Source: Abiotrophia sp965245735
GTDB taxonomy: Bacteria; Bacillota; Bacilli; Lactobacillales; Aerococcaceae
Direction of reading: 5' to 3'
Assembly (NCBI GenBank): GCA_965245735.1
Contig: CBDFAX010000004.1
Coordinates: 1-64,000 of the forward strand
Length of the DNA stretch: 64,000 bases
In this document: positions 17,441 through 25,465 of the stretch, piece by piece
Position numbering within the stretch: position 1 is the stretch's first letter
Layout: the number at the start of each line of letters is the position of its first letter
The notes under the pieces: generated by a model
Database searches by the model: none
What the model was told of the DNA's origin: nothing
The model's input: only the letters and a program-made list of their open reading frames with translations
Made by a program: the position numbers and the translations under genes

Positions 17441-18037
17441 ATGGCCTTGATTGAACAAGAAGTAAAAATTGCCTTGGAGGCTGAGAGCTTTGCTCGGCTT
17501 AAGGCGGGTTTGGGGCTAGATGGGGTGGCTCCGCGCCAACAGGTTAACCACTATTACGATAGTAAGCAGAGCGCCCTTAAGGATGCCCGAGCTGCCTTGC
17601 GCCTACGGCAATATGACCAAGTGAGTGAGTGGACCTTCAAGCAGGCTTTGGATCAGTTCCAGGCGCTGGAAATCACACAAACTAATGTGGGGCGTCTAGA
17701 TTCGGTGCCTGCCAGCCTGGCTGGCGCTTGGATTCAGGATGAGGACCTCTTAGCCGCCTTAGCCAAAGTAGGGATAGAGTCCCAAGACTTAGTTCTGCGC
17801 TATGGTTTTCAGACTCATCGCTGGACCCTAGACTTAGGCTGGGGTGAGTTGGTGCTAGACCAGACTCTTTATGGTGATCAGGTCGACTATGAGCTAGAGT
17901 TAGAGGCTCAAGACCTGTCCTTGGCTCAAGACTATATAGCCAAATTAAGCCAGACCTACGATTTCCCGCTCCTAGCAGCAGACAAGAAAATTGCCAGAGT
18001 TAGTGCCTATTACGCCAAATTAGAGAAAAATAAATGA
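17441..18037 (+). CDS. CYTH-domain protein (triphosphate tunnel metalloenzyme family)
   Basis: This 198-residue cytoplasmic protein begins with the CYTH signature E-x-E-x-K (Glu5, Glu7, Lys9). Charged strand motifs follow, such as HYYDS, ALRLR and EWTFKQA, as expected for the eight-stranded tunnel that binds triphosphate and divalent metal. Family members hydrolyse inorganic triphosphate or thiamine triphosphate, or act as class IV adenylate cyclases; bacterial Gram-positive copies (YjbK type) are mostly uncharacterised. It follows the corA pair by 27 bases with an AAAGGGGGG site and is probably co-transcribed with it. The palindromic repeats start at its stop codon. Confidence 0.85.
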   Translation: MALIEQEVKIALEAESFARLKAGLGLDGVAPRQQVNHYYDSKQSALKDARAALRLRQYDQVSEWTFKQALDQFQALEITQTNVGRLDSVPASLAGAWIQDEDLLAALAKVGIESQDLVLRYGFQTHRWTLDLGWGELVLDQTLYGDQVDYELELEAQDLSLAQDYIAKLSQTYDFPLLAADKKIARVSAYYAKLEKNK

Positions 18038-18231
18038 GCTAGTGGTCCACTCTTTGGAGTGGACCACTAGCTGCATAGGAAAAGAGCGAAAAAGGCCCAA
18101 AATGCAGAAAAATCCAAGAGCCAGTGGTCTACTTTGAAGAGTGGACCACTAGCTGCATGGAAAAGGACGAAAAAGGCCCAAAATACAGAGAAAGCCGAAA
18201 GCCAGTGGTCCACTTTGGAGAGTGGACCACT
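18037..18231 (+). repeat. Three tandem palindromic repeats, ~81-82 bp period
   Basis: Three copies of a hairpin-forming unit start at the CYTH stop codon. The hairpins are 18037-18052/18057-18072 (16 bp perfect), 18123-18133/18140-18150 (11 bp, one G-U) and 18204-18214/18221-18231 (11 bp perfect). Units 1 and 2 also share their whole linker, including GCGAAAAAGGCCCAAAA-like sequence; unit 3 ends after its hairpin. There is no T run, so these are not ordinary terminators. The rest of the 355-base gap to the next gene (18232-18392) shows no coding signal. Confidence 0.85.
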
Positions 18232-18392
18232 AGCTAACTGAGAAATAGAAGAGAACAGTCCGCTTCATCCCAGCAGAGCAAGATTCAGTCTCAATGTCTT
18301 TTAGCCGGGCTATAAGGCATTTCATTAGAACTTGTCTATTCTTTGTGTTAAGATAAATTTAAGAAATCCAGTCGGAGAGGAGGGAATGTTGC

Positions 18393-19061
18393 ATGCCACA
18401 AGAGCAAGTGGCCTATCAAGTATCAGGTCATGGTCAGGCCAGATTATTTGAGTTGTATCTCTTTGTTAACCCCCTAGGGCAAGATTGCCGCAGAGTAGAG
18501 CGCGAACTCAGCCGTGCGATTAAGCAAATGCCGGCCAAGACGGATGTGCATATTCTCTGCTTCACCAGTCAACCCCTCATTGCCCGTTACATGATGCAGC
18601 TGGGTTATGAACCTCAGGATTTGCGTCATCGTAACGAAATTTTCCAGAAGATTTATTCTGCCACCTTGGCTTACCGGGCAGCGGGTCTGCAAGGCAAGCG
18701 TCGTGGCCGTCAATACCTCTACGAAATGCAAAGCCGCATTAATTCGGATTTAGAACGGCTGACGGATGACTTTTTGGCCAACTTAGCCTGTGATATTGGC
18801 TTGGACTTGGCCCTCTTCGAGAGTGACCGACGTTCTCAATACGTCAAGGAACTCTACTATCGTGATCAAAAGATTGCACTCGAGATGAAAGTACAAGATA
18901 CACCGTCACTCATTATTTTTGAACAGTGTTCCGGGGACTCCGGCATCCTCTTACAAGGACCGATGGAGTGCCAACACATTCTGGAACAAGTGGACTTATT
19001 AATGGATAAAACATGCTGCCCTCGACCTACTCGGTTGAAGCTGGTCGCAACAAAAAAATAA
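18393..19061 (+). CDS. DsbA-family thioredoxin-fold protein, SpxH (YjbH)-like
   Basis: This 222-residue protein has the layout of YjbH/SpxH, the cytosolic adaptor that delivers Spx to ClpXP. A thioredoxin-like N-terminus (LYLFVNPLGQDC, residues 21-32) is followed by a helical insertion and a C-terminal cis-proline segment (DTPSLIIFE). The redox site normally reads C-x-x-C; here the first Cys is Gly29 and only Cys32 remains. There is no signal peptide, consistent with a cytosolic adaptor and not an oxidase. AGAGGAGGGAATG precedes the start. The assignment rests on layout and the P-L-x-x-x-C motif, so another DsbA-like role is possible. Confidence 0.65.
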   Translation: MPQEQVAYQVSGHGQARLFELYLFVNPLGQDCRRVERELSRAIKQMPAKTDVHILCFTSQPLIARYMMQLGYEPQDLRHRNEIFQKIYSATLAYRAAGLQGKRRGRQYLYEMQSRINSDLERLTDDFLANLACDIGLDLALFESDRRSQYVKELYYRDQKIALEMKVQDTPSLIIFEQCSGDSGILLQGPMECQHILEQVDLLMDKTCCPRPTRLKLVATKK

Positions 19062-19067
19062 TAAGAG

Positions 19068-19099
19068 AGAGGCTAGAACTTGGTTCTAGCCTCTTTTTT
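19068..19099 (+). terminator. Terminator after the SpxH-like gene
   Basis: A 12-bp stem (19068-19079 with 19083-19094), a 3-nt loop and a T run. Confidence 0.92.
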
Positions 19100-19197
19100 G
19101 TGTTGAATTCCTATAAAAAGGCCTGGGAACAGAATGGATCTATTTGATTTTTTCCATTCCCTCTCTTCCTTCCACATTAATCCGGAAGTAAGATGAT

Positions 19198-19249
19198 TTT
19201 ATCTAGACAGCATTCCAAGGTATAATTTAAGCAGATGAAAACGTTTTGA
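19198..19249 (+). promoter_or_regulatory. Promoter and cre-like site of PTS operon 2
   Basis: TTTATC (19198-19203), 17 bases and TATAAT (19221-19226). A cre-like near-palindrome (19236-19249, TGAAAACGTTTTGA) covers the start region and differs from the TGWAANCGNTNWCA consensus at one position. CcpA binding there would block transcription. Confidence 0.65.
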
Positions 19250-19269
19250 TCTAACTTTAGGAGGGAGCC

Positions 19270-21228
19270 ATGAATAAGCGACAGATGCATTTGTTGGATT
19301 ATTTACTTAAGCAGACCGACTATGTGGCTAGTACCCAGATTGCTCAGCTCTATGGCGTATCAGCCAAGACAATTTATCATGATTTGGCTAAGCTTAATGG
19401 GGCTTTAGCACCGCATGGCTTAGCCATAGACAAATCACCTCGTAATGGGGTGCGATTAGACTTAAGCCAAACCGACGAGGCTAGGTTACGAAGTCTGATT
19501 AAGGACTGGCAGCAAGCAGACCAGTGGGAAGCTTATGGGCCTGATGATCGCGAGCGTCACTTACTTAAGGGCCTATGTTTGGACTTAGGAGGACTAGATT
19601 TAGAGGATTTAGCAGACCAACTTTATGTGTCCTCTGCGACCCTGAACCGCGACTTGAGCCGTTTAGGGCCTCGCTTCCAAGCTTGTGGACTAATACTGGT
19701 TCGCCAAGATGGCCGCCTACAAGTTCAGGGACGGGAGTCAGCTATCCGTCAATGTTTACGAACTTATCTACAGGAGTGGCTCTATCAGATGGCAGAGCCT
19801 ATTCGGGACTTAGTGGTCTTTTTCCCAGCGGAAGATATTGCCCTTTGCCAGCAGGCCTTGAATCAGTTAAGTCAGACTTATCAGCATGATTTCACCGCAG
19901 ATTATTATCTCTTGCTCTTGCTAGAATGTTTGATTATCCGACGCCGAGGCCAGTTAGGCCAGGTCCTTCAAGTTCGATCAAAGGAATTGATCCGCGACCT
20001 CAGCCACTTGGAAGTTTACTTCTTCGCTGGGGAGCTCCTGGAGGCAGTGACAGGCCAGGCGCTAGTGCAGCTATCAGCTATCGAAATCGAATCTCTAGCC
20101 TATACCTTATTGGCGGTAGGTTTCAAGGTCCAAAGTCCCGACTATGAACGGGAATTGCGTCAGCAAGTTCAGGCCCTGATCCAACGGATTTCGGACTTTC
20201 TAAATGTGGATCTAAGCCAGGATCAACACTTACTAGCTATGCTAACCAATCATATGTCTTCAATGATTTTCCGCTTACGACATCATATGTATGTTACCAA
20301 TCCAGCCTTGGACGAAATTAGGAAGCAATACTTAACCTTATTTAATATCGTCTGGCTGGCTTTGCGGGATTTTGCCGAACACTATGATATGGAGGTGCCG
20401 GATGAGGAGTTGGCTTTCTTGGTCATACATTTTCAGATTGCCTTGGAGAAGGTCCAACGGCCTCTGACTATTGTGGTGGTTTGCCAACATGGTCTAGCAG
20501 CCTCTGAGCTGATTCTAGCCAAGTTACAGCGGATTTTCAGCCCCTCGGATCGCCTTCTCAATCTTAAATGGCAGGAGTTAGCTGATATGGATTGGCGTGG
20601 CGTGGATTTAGTTATTTCCTCTCTCGACTTAAAGGAAGAGCTGCCGGTACCCGTCCAACGAGTAAGTCCTATTATGACTCAAGATGAGCTCGAGCAGATT
20701 CGCCATCACTACGACCAGTTAACCTCCGGCCATCATCAGATGGTCAAGGCGCTCAGACGCGAGCCTAGCTTCCATGTGGCCGGTTTAACGGAACTGCTTC
20801 AGACACCTGACCATGTTCTGTTGTCAGCCAACAACCAAGACCAGGCCTTAGAGCTAGTCTTGGCGCATGCCAGCCCCCAGAATTTAGCTAATCCAGCTTT
20901 TGCCCAGTCGGTTTATGAACGAGAGCAAATGGGAGCCACTAGCGTCTACACGGGTGTGGCCTTGCCTCACAGTGATCCTAAAACGGTGACTCACTCCGAA
21001 ATAGTCCTAGTCTCGCTAGCCAAGCCAGTTAGCTGGGGTCAGAACCAAGTAAAACTTATCTTTCTAATTGCGGTAGCAGAAAGAGACATGAAGCTATTTA
21101 AGGAGAGTCTGGTTGCCCTCTACGCCCTAATTGAAGACCAAGAATTAATGAACCAACTCAGTCAATGCCAGGATGGAGCCAGCCTCAAGGCTCGTCTATT
21201 AGAGGAAGTGAATATCAATGTTAGATGA
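19270..21228 (+). CDS. PRD-containing transcriptional activator with EIIB and EIIA domains (MtlR/ManR type)
   Basis: The 652-residue regulator begins with winged-helix DNA-binding domains (about residues 1-140; VASTQIAQLYGVSAKTIYHDL is the first recognition region). Two PRDs follow (about 190-390), then a galactitol-type EIIB domain with a Cys in VVVCQHGLAAS (about 400-490), and an EIIA-2 domain with the phosphohistidine in VALPHSD (about 505-645). In MtlR/ManR-type proteins, phosphorylation of these domains couples operon activation to PTS activity. Unlike the first operon's RNA-binding regulator, this one binds DNA. Its stop overlaps the EIIA start by 11 bases, so it is part of the operon. 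Confidence 0.92.
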   Translation: MNKRQMHLLDYLLKQTDYVASTQIAQLYGVSAKTIYHDLAKLNGALAPHGLAIDKSPRNGVRLDLSQTDEARLRSLIKDWQQADQWEAYGPDDRERHLLKGLCLDLGGLDLEDLADQLYVSSATLNRDLSRLGPRFQACGLILVRQDGRLQVQGRESAIRQCLRTYLQEWLYQMAEPIRDLVVFFPAEDIALCQQALNQLSQTYQHDFTADYYLLLLLECLIIRRRGQLGQVLQVRSKELIRDLSHLEVYFFAGELLEAVTGQALVQLSAIEIESLAYTLLAVGFKVQSPDYERELRQQVQALIQRISDFLNVDLSQDQHLLAMLTNHMSSMIFRLRHHMYVTNPALDEIRKQYLTLFNIVWLALRDFAEHYDMEVPDEELAFLVIHFQIALEKVQRPLTIVVVCQHGLAASELILAKLQRIFSPSDRLLNLKWQELADMDWRGVDLVISSLDLKEELPVPVQRVSPIMTQDELEQIRHHYDQLTSGHHQMVKALRREPSFHVAGLTELLQTPDHVLLSANNQDQALELVLAHASPQNLANPAFAQSVYEREQMGATSVYTGVALPHSDPKTVTHSEIVLVSLAKPVSWGQNQVKLIFLIAVAERDMKLFKESLVALYALIEDQELMNQLSQCQDGASLKARLLEEVNINVR

Positions 21229-21685
21229 GAATATCATGCAGTTCCAAGTCAGTGGCCTCAAGACGAGAGAGGAGGTGTTAGCCTATCTAGGTCAAGTCAT
21301 GGTGGATTGCGGTGTGGTTTATGAATCCTATCCGACAGCAGTCTTGGAACGAGAGAAGATTTTTCCAACGGGCCTCCAGTTTCAGGACTATGGGATTGCC
21401 ATCCCCCATACGGATGTGGAGCACGTGAAGAAGGCTCAGTTAGCCATTATGACGCTAGACCAACCGGTAGAATTCTACCAGATGGGAACCTCAGATGTAG
21501 TCGTACCTGTCCAAGTAGTCTTCATGCTCGCCCTTAAAGAAGCCCACCAGCAACTCACTTTACTGCAAGATTTGGTGGCCTTACTGCAGGATAGTCAAGC
21601 TATGGCAGCTATCTGTCAATTGCCTGATCAGCCTGAATCCCAGGGAGTTCTGCGTATGATGCTTGCCCAACACGGAATTTTATAG
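21218..21685 (+). CDS. PTS EIIA component, galactitol/fructose type
   Basis: This 155-residue EIIA-2 domain protein is similar to the one at 2036. The phosphohistidine is His64 in AIPHTDVEHV, and the same FPTGLQF/YGIAIPH framing is present. It accepts phosphate from HPr for the adjacent EIIB. Its ATG lies inside the end of the regulator gene with AGAGGAAG upstream, so translation is coupled. Confidence 0.9.
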   Translation: MLDENIMQFQVSGLKTREEVLAYLGQVMVDCGVVYESYPTAVLEREKIFPTGLQFQDYGIAIPHTDVEHVKKAQLAIMTLDQPVEFYQMGTSDVVVPVQVVFMLALKEAHQQLTLLQDLVALLQDSQAMAAICQLPDQPESQGVLRMMLAQHGIL

Positions 21686-21716
21686 TCGTTTTTTCCCATT
21701 CAAAGGAGGAAGTAAG

Positions 21717-23039
21717 ATGTTAGACTTGTTTAAAAGCTTCGTTGATTTAGGCGCTATTGTCGTCTTACCTATTTTGATTTTTATCTTTGGGGTTGCTTTG
21801 GGGACCAAGCCTAAGAAGGCCCTAGTCTCTGGCATTATGGTCGGGATTGGTTTTGTAGGCTTGAACATGGTTGTTGACCTTTTGGGCGGGAGCTTGGGCC
21901 CTGCCGCGCAAGCTATGGTGGAACGTTTTGGCTTGAACTTGACTACGATTGATGTGGGCTGGCCAGCCGCCGCAGCTATTTCTTATGGGACCCTCTTAGG
22001 GAGTTTATCCATTCCAATTGGGATTGGGATTAACTTGCTCTTGCTCTTCTTAGGCTTAACCAAGACTCTCATGGTGGATATGTGGAACTTCTGGCACGCA
22101 GCCTTCGTAGCTTCTTTGGTTTATGCTGTGACCCAAGACTTCTCACTCGGTCTCTATGCGACTGTGACTTATCTGGTCATGATTTATCTCTTGGGCGACA
22201 TTATTGCACCAGCTATTAAGAAATTTTATGGTTTTCCTAATATTACCTTCCCTCACGGGACCTCAGCGCCAGGCTTCTTAGTAGCCATCCCCCTCAACTG
22301 GCTTTTTGACCGGATTCCTGGTTTTAACAAGATTGAAGCCGATCCTGAAACTATCCAAAAACGCTTTGGGATTTTTGGAGAATCAACCGTATTAGGTTTA
22401 ATTATCGGGATTATCATGGGGCTCTTGGCCGGCTATGAAGTAAAAGAAGTCCTGCAATTAGGGGTCAAGATGTCGGCCGTTATGGTCCTCATGCCTCGTA
22501 TGGTTTCCTTGCTCATGGAAGGCTTGACGCCTATCTCTGAAGCAGCTAATGACTTTGTGCAACGCCGCTTCCCAGGCCGAGAAGTCAACATCGGGATGGA
22601 CTCTGCTTTATCCGTAGGCCATCCAGCTGTCTTATCTTCTTCTCTCTTGCTAGTGCCCATCACCATTCTCTTAGCAGTTATCTTGCCAGGTAACCAAACT
22701 TTACCATTTGGGGACTTAGCAACTATTCCATTCGTTGTCTGCTTGATGGCAGCCGTCTTCCGGGGCAATATTGTCCGGACGGTTGTAGGTGGGACCATTT
22801 ATATGGCTAGCATTCTCTATGTGACTTCATGGGCTGCCCCATTAGTTACCAAAGCTGCTCAATCAGCTAACTTCGACTTAGGTGGCAACACCAGTGTAAC
22901 GGCTATGGCAGAAGGTGGACTCTGGCCAACCTGGCTCTTCATTTTCGCGGGCAATCATATGCCGTGGGTTATCTTAAGCCTAGTGCTTCTTGCTTCGCTA
23001 GCAGGTCTCTACTATGTCAATAAGGTACGCAAATCCTAG
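21717..23039 (+). CDS. PTS EIIC permease, galactitol family
   Basis: This 440-residue polytopic membrane protein is paralogous to the EIIC at 2842. It shares VDMWNFWH, PGFNKIEADPETIQKRFGIFGES and PISEAANDFVQRRF, among others. I placed the start at the ATG at 21717, which has AAGGAGG eight bases upstream; an earlier TTG in frame would overlap EIIA. The ectodomain and loop sequences differ enough from the first copy that a different substrate is likely. Confidence 0.9.
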   Translation: MLDLFKSFVDLGAIVVLPILIFIFGVALGTKPKKALVSGIMVGIGFVGLNMVVDLLGGSLGPAAQAMVERFGLNLTTIDVGWPAAAAISYGTLLGSLSIPIGIGINLLLLFLGLTKTLMVDMWNFWHAAFVASLVYAVTQDFSLGLYATVTYLVMIYLLGDIIAPAIKKFYGFPNITFPHGTSAPGFLVAIPLNWLFDRIPGFNKIEADPETIQKRFGIFGESTVLGLIIGIIMGLLAGYEVKEVLQLGVKMSAVMVLMPRMVSLLMEGLTPISEAANDFVQRRFPGREVNIGMDSALSVGHPAVLSSSLLLVPITILLAVILPGNQTLPFGDLATIPFVVCLMAAVFRGNIVRTVVGGTIYMASILYVTSWAAPLVTKAAQSANFDLGGNTSVTAMAEGGLWPTWLFIFAGNHMPWVILSLVLLASLAGLYYVNKVRKS

Positions 23040-23054
23040 GAAGGAGTAATCACA

Positions 23055-23339
23055 ATGAAAAAACTCTTAATTATGTGTGGCTCAGGTATTGCCACTTCTA
23101 CGGTTGTTGCAGGTAAGGTCAAAGATTGGCTGAAGGCAAATGGCTATAGCGATTCTGTCCAAGTCTTCCAATCCAAGGTGGCTGAAGAGGTTAACCGAAT
23201 TGATGACTATGATGTGGTGATTTCGACGACAGTGGTGCCAGATTCTATTAAGGATAAGGTGATTATGGGCCTGCCACTCTTAACCGGCATGGGCTTGGAT
23301 GCCCTTTGGTCAGACCTCAAGTCTCAGTTGGAGGCTTAA
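23055..23339 (+). CDS. PTS EIIB component, galactitol family
   Basis: This 94-residue EIIB has phosphocysteine Cys8 in the motif LIMCGSGIATS and the same fold signature as the EIIB at 2513. It passes phosphate from EIIA to the substrate in EIIC and probably to the PRD regulator. The gene order A-C-B differs from A-B-C in operon 1. Confidence 0.9.
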   Translation: MKKLLIMCGSGIATSTVVAGKVKDWLKANGYSDSVQVFQSKVAEEVNRIDDYDVVISTTVVPDSIKDKVIMGLPLLTGMGLDALWSDLKSQLEA

Positions 23340-23376
23340 TCAGAAAAATCCTTATGGACCTTAAGGAGGGAACTTT

Positions 23377-24069
23377 ATGACGGTTGATTTCAAAGGCAAG
23401 TTCTTTATCTTTAATCCTAAATCCTATCTCTACGGGGAGCAGTTACTGGAAATGGCGCGGGTGGCAGATCAGTTGGCCTTAGATTACCCAGACGTTGCGG
23501 TGGTTTTGACCTGTCCCTATGCAGACCTCTATCGCGTAGCCTCCCAGACTCAAAATGTGATTGTTTGTGCCCAGCATCTGGATGGCATTGAGCCAGGCAG
23601 AGGTATGGGAGCGGTCTTACCAGACTCGCTCTATGCAGCAGGCGCACGGGCTAGCTTCCTCAATCATGCGGAACATCCATTGACCTCGGCTCAATTAGTG
23701 GCCTCGGTTAAGCGAGCCCAGGACTTGGGAATGGCGACCATTGTTTGTGCGGACTCTTTAGCCGAAGCACGAGCCTTGAGTCTTTTAGAACCGACGATTA
23801 TGCTTTGCGAGCCAACCGAGCTGATTGGCACCGGCCAAACCAGTGATGACGATTATATGGCGAAGACGAATCAAGCAGTGAAGGCTCTCAGTCCCCATAC
23901 TTTGATTATGCAAGGTGCGGGTATTATGACGCCTGAGGATGTCTATCGGGCGATTCGCTCAGGTGCTGATGGGACGGGATGTACCAGTGGCATTGTCAAA
24001 GCCCCTAATCCAGCCCAAATGTTTAAAGACATGGTGGCTGCAGTGGACCGAGCCATGAAGGAGGGCTAG
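23377..24069 (+). CDS. Triosephosphate-isomerase-like protein (possible tetrulose- or triose-phosphate isomerase)
   Basis: The 230-residue protein is shorter than the usual bacterial TIM (about 250) and nearer the archaeal-type length. It keeps all TIM catalytic positions: Asn13 and Lys15 (FNPKSY), His97 (NHAEH) and Glu145 (CEPTELIGTGQ, the loop-6 region), plus a C-terminal phosphate-binding GADGTGCTSG. Known homologues outside glycolysis include the L-erythrulose-1-phosphate isomerase of erythritol catabolism. Being in a PTS operon suggests it isomerises a short phosphorylated ketose made from the imported sugar. It is followed 3 bases later by the YjbQ-like gene. It is unlikely to be the main glycolytic TIM. 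Confidence 0.8.
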   Translation: MTVDFKGKFFIFNPKSYLYGEQLLEMARVADQLALDYPDVAVVLTCPYADLYRVASQTQNVIVCAQHLDGIEPGRGMGAVLPDSLYAAGARASFLNHAEHPLTSAQLVASVKRAQDLGMATIVCADSLAEARALSLLEPTIMLCEPTELIGTGQTSDDDYMAKTNQAVKALSPHTLIMQGAGIMTPEDVYRAIRSGADGTGCTSGIVKAPNPAQMFKDMVAAVDRAMKEG

Positions 24070-24072
24070 CTG

Positions 24073-24594
24073 ATGGCAGTTTATAATCAGGAATTTAAGG
24101 TGGCTAGTCAAGCCGGACAAGTCTCCTATGTAGATATTACGGAGACGGTTAAGGATGCTGTAGCGACAAGTGGCATTCAATCTGGTATTGTCACCATTGT
24201 TACGGCCCACACGACCTGCGCCATTCTCTATGAGGAATACACACATGATGTGGACGAGCATGGCAATGAGTGGTTACATCTGGACCTTAATGATGCGCTA
24301 GAGAAGATTCTGCCATCTCATACTAGCGCTCAAACTTATCGCTATCCAGGGCCACTACATTATGCAGAAGTGGAATCCTGGCCGGATGTTGATGACTGGT
24401 TGCCGGGTGGTGATCGCAGCCTACTATGGAATGGCGATGCCCATCTCAAAGCAACCATCATTGGCGCCAGCGAGACCTTTGCAGTCGTGGATGGTCAAGT
24501 AGCGATTGGTCGCACAGGCTATTTCTATCTAGCGGACTTTGACCAAACCCGAGAACGAGTGCGTAAGTATCGTGTTGTTGTAATTGGAGAATAG
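24073..24594 (+). CDS. YjbQ/UPF0047-family protein
   Basis: The 173-residue protein has the family core: THTTCAILYEE-like histidine motif (AHTTC), later LHLDLND, and DAHLKATIIGAS near the C-terminus. Histidines and acidic residues at these places form a metal-like site at the trimer interface in solved family members. YjbQ proteins show weak thiamine-phosphate synthase activity in some reports, but their true role is unknown. The gene's ribosome site lies in the end of the TIM-like gene (AAGGAGGG). Membership in a sugar PTS operon hints at a role in carbon metabolism and not in thiamine synthesis. Confidence 0.82.
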   Translation: MAVYNQEFKVASQAGQVSYVDITETVKDAVATSGIQSGIVTIVTAHTTCAILYEEYTHDVDEHGNEWLHLDLNDALEKILPSHTSAQTYRYPGPLHYAEVESWPDVDDWLPGGDRSLLWNGDAHLKATIIGASETFAVVDGQVAIGRTGYFYLADFDQTRERVRKYRVVVIGE

Positions 24595-24607
24595 GATACT
24601 ACCGCAT

Positions 24608-24647
24608 AAAAAAGAGACTGGATTTGTTAACATCCAGTCTCTTTTTT
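24608..24647. terminator. Bidirectional terminator between PTS operon 2 and the CpXC gene
   Basis: A 16-bp stem (24608-24623 with 24632-24647) has six A's on one side and six T's on the other, serving both converging genes. Confidence 0.9.
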
Positions 24648-24652
24648 GGTTT

Positions 24653-25279
24653 TTAAATCCAGTTTTGTTGAGCTACCCACTCTTGATTGACCACAAAAAA
24701 CTGTTCTTGCTTGAATTCAGGGGCACGATCAGCTACTTGCTGGTAGAGTGCCTCATCAAAGTCTAGTCTCAACAAGCCAGAAGGAGTGTAGAGGTAGAAC
24801 AATTTGTCTCCTTCAGGGTTAAGTCCGAAGTAGAGGTCAACTAGGTCACTAGGGAGGCTGTCGGCTTGTTTTAAGGCCTGCTTAACTGCCTCCATGATAC
24901 GATCATCATAGCCGGCAGTGAAGATGGCTACTTTCTCCATGAAGTCCAAGGGATTGGTCACTAGACGGACTTGATAGTCGGCATAGTTAGGACCGTAAGA
25001 GGCGACAGTCTCGGGCAATTGCTTGAGGAGCTGAGCGGCTTCCGCTTCATCTGGCTGATAGTGAATTCTGACCTTGCGAACGCGGTCTTCGTAGAGGGTA
25101 GGGTAGAGGATGCGTTCCTGCTTTTGACACTTCTGGCAACTAAAGGTCGCCCAATCGCCAGAGATAATGCGATCACGCAGAGGTGGCTCCATATCGCCAG
25201 TCACAAGCAAGAGCACTTCGAAGTCTTGGACATGCTGGCAATGAGGGCAGGGCATTTGGACGGTATTACGAACAATCAT
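24653..25279 (-). CDS. CpXC-domain protein of unknown function
   Basis: The 208-residue protein has two Cys-x2-Cys pairs in its first 55 residues (PCPHC and SCQKC), the layout of CpXC domain proteins, which probably bind zinc. The remainder is an alpha/beta region with no recognisable motif. No membrane segment or signal peptide is present. AAGGAG lies upstream of the ATG. It converges on PTS operon 2 and diverges from the fucosidase. Function unknown. Confidence 0.75.
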   Translation of the reverse strand: MIVRNTVQMPCPHCQHVQDFEVLLLVTGDMEPPLRDRIISGDWATFSCQKCQKQERILYPTLYEDRVRKVRIHYQPDEAEAAQLLKQLPETVASYGPNYADYQVRLVTNPLDFMEKVAIFTAGYDDRIMEAVKQALKQADSLPSDLVDLYFGLNPEGDKLFYLYTPSGLLRLDFDEALYQQVADRAPEFKQEQFFVVNQEWVAQQNWI

Positions 25280-25399
25280 GAGGACAACTCCTTCGAATTT
25301 AATATGACAAGATTAATTTACACCTACTAGTTTACACCGGAATGATGGGGCTTACAAGTATTGGTTTTATTGGAATAGTAGGGAAATCTAGTAAGTTTG

Positions 25400-25428
25400 T
25401 TGTAAACGCTGTCTTTTAGGGCTATAAT
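25400..25428 (+). promoter_or_regulatory. Fucosidase promoter with cre site
   Basis: TTGTAA (25400-25405), 17 bases and TATAAT (25423-25428). A cre-like site (25401-25414) matches the 14-base consensus except for its last base and overlaps the -35 box, so CcpA repression is expected. Confidence 0.75.
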
Positions 25429-25465
25429 AGATGTGCAATAATGACTATTTTTAGGAGGACACAAA

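Noticed and set aside
18037..18231. CRISPR-like array
   Set aside because: The linkers between hairpins 1 and 2 and hairpins 2 and 3 are nearly identical, so they are not spacers. The repeats are long and few, and no cas gene lies near.
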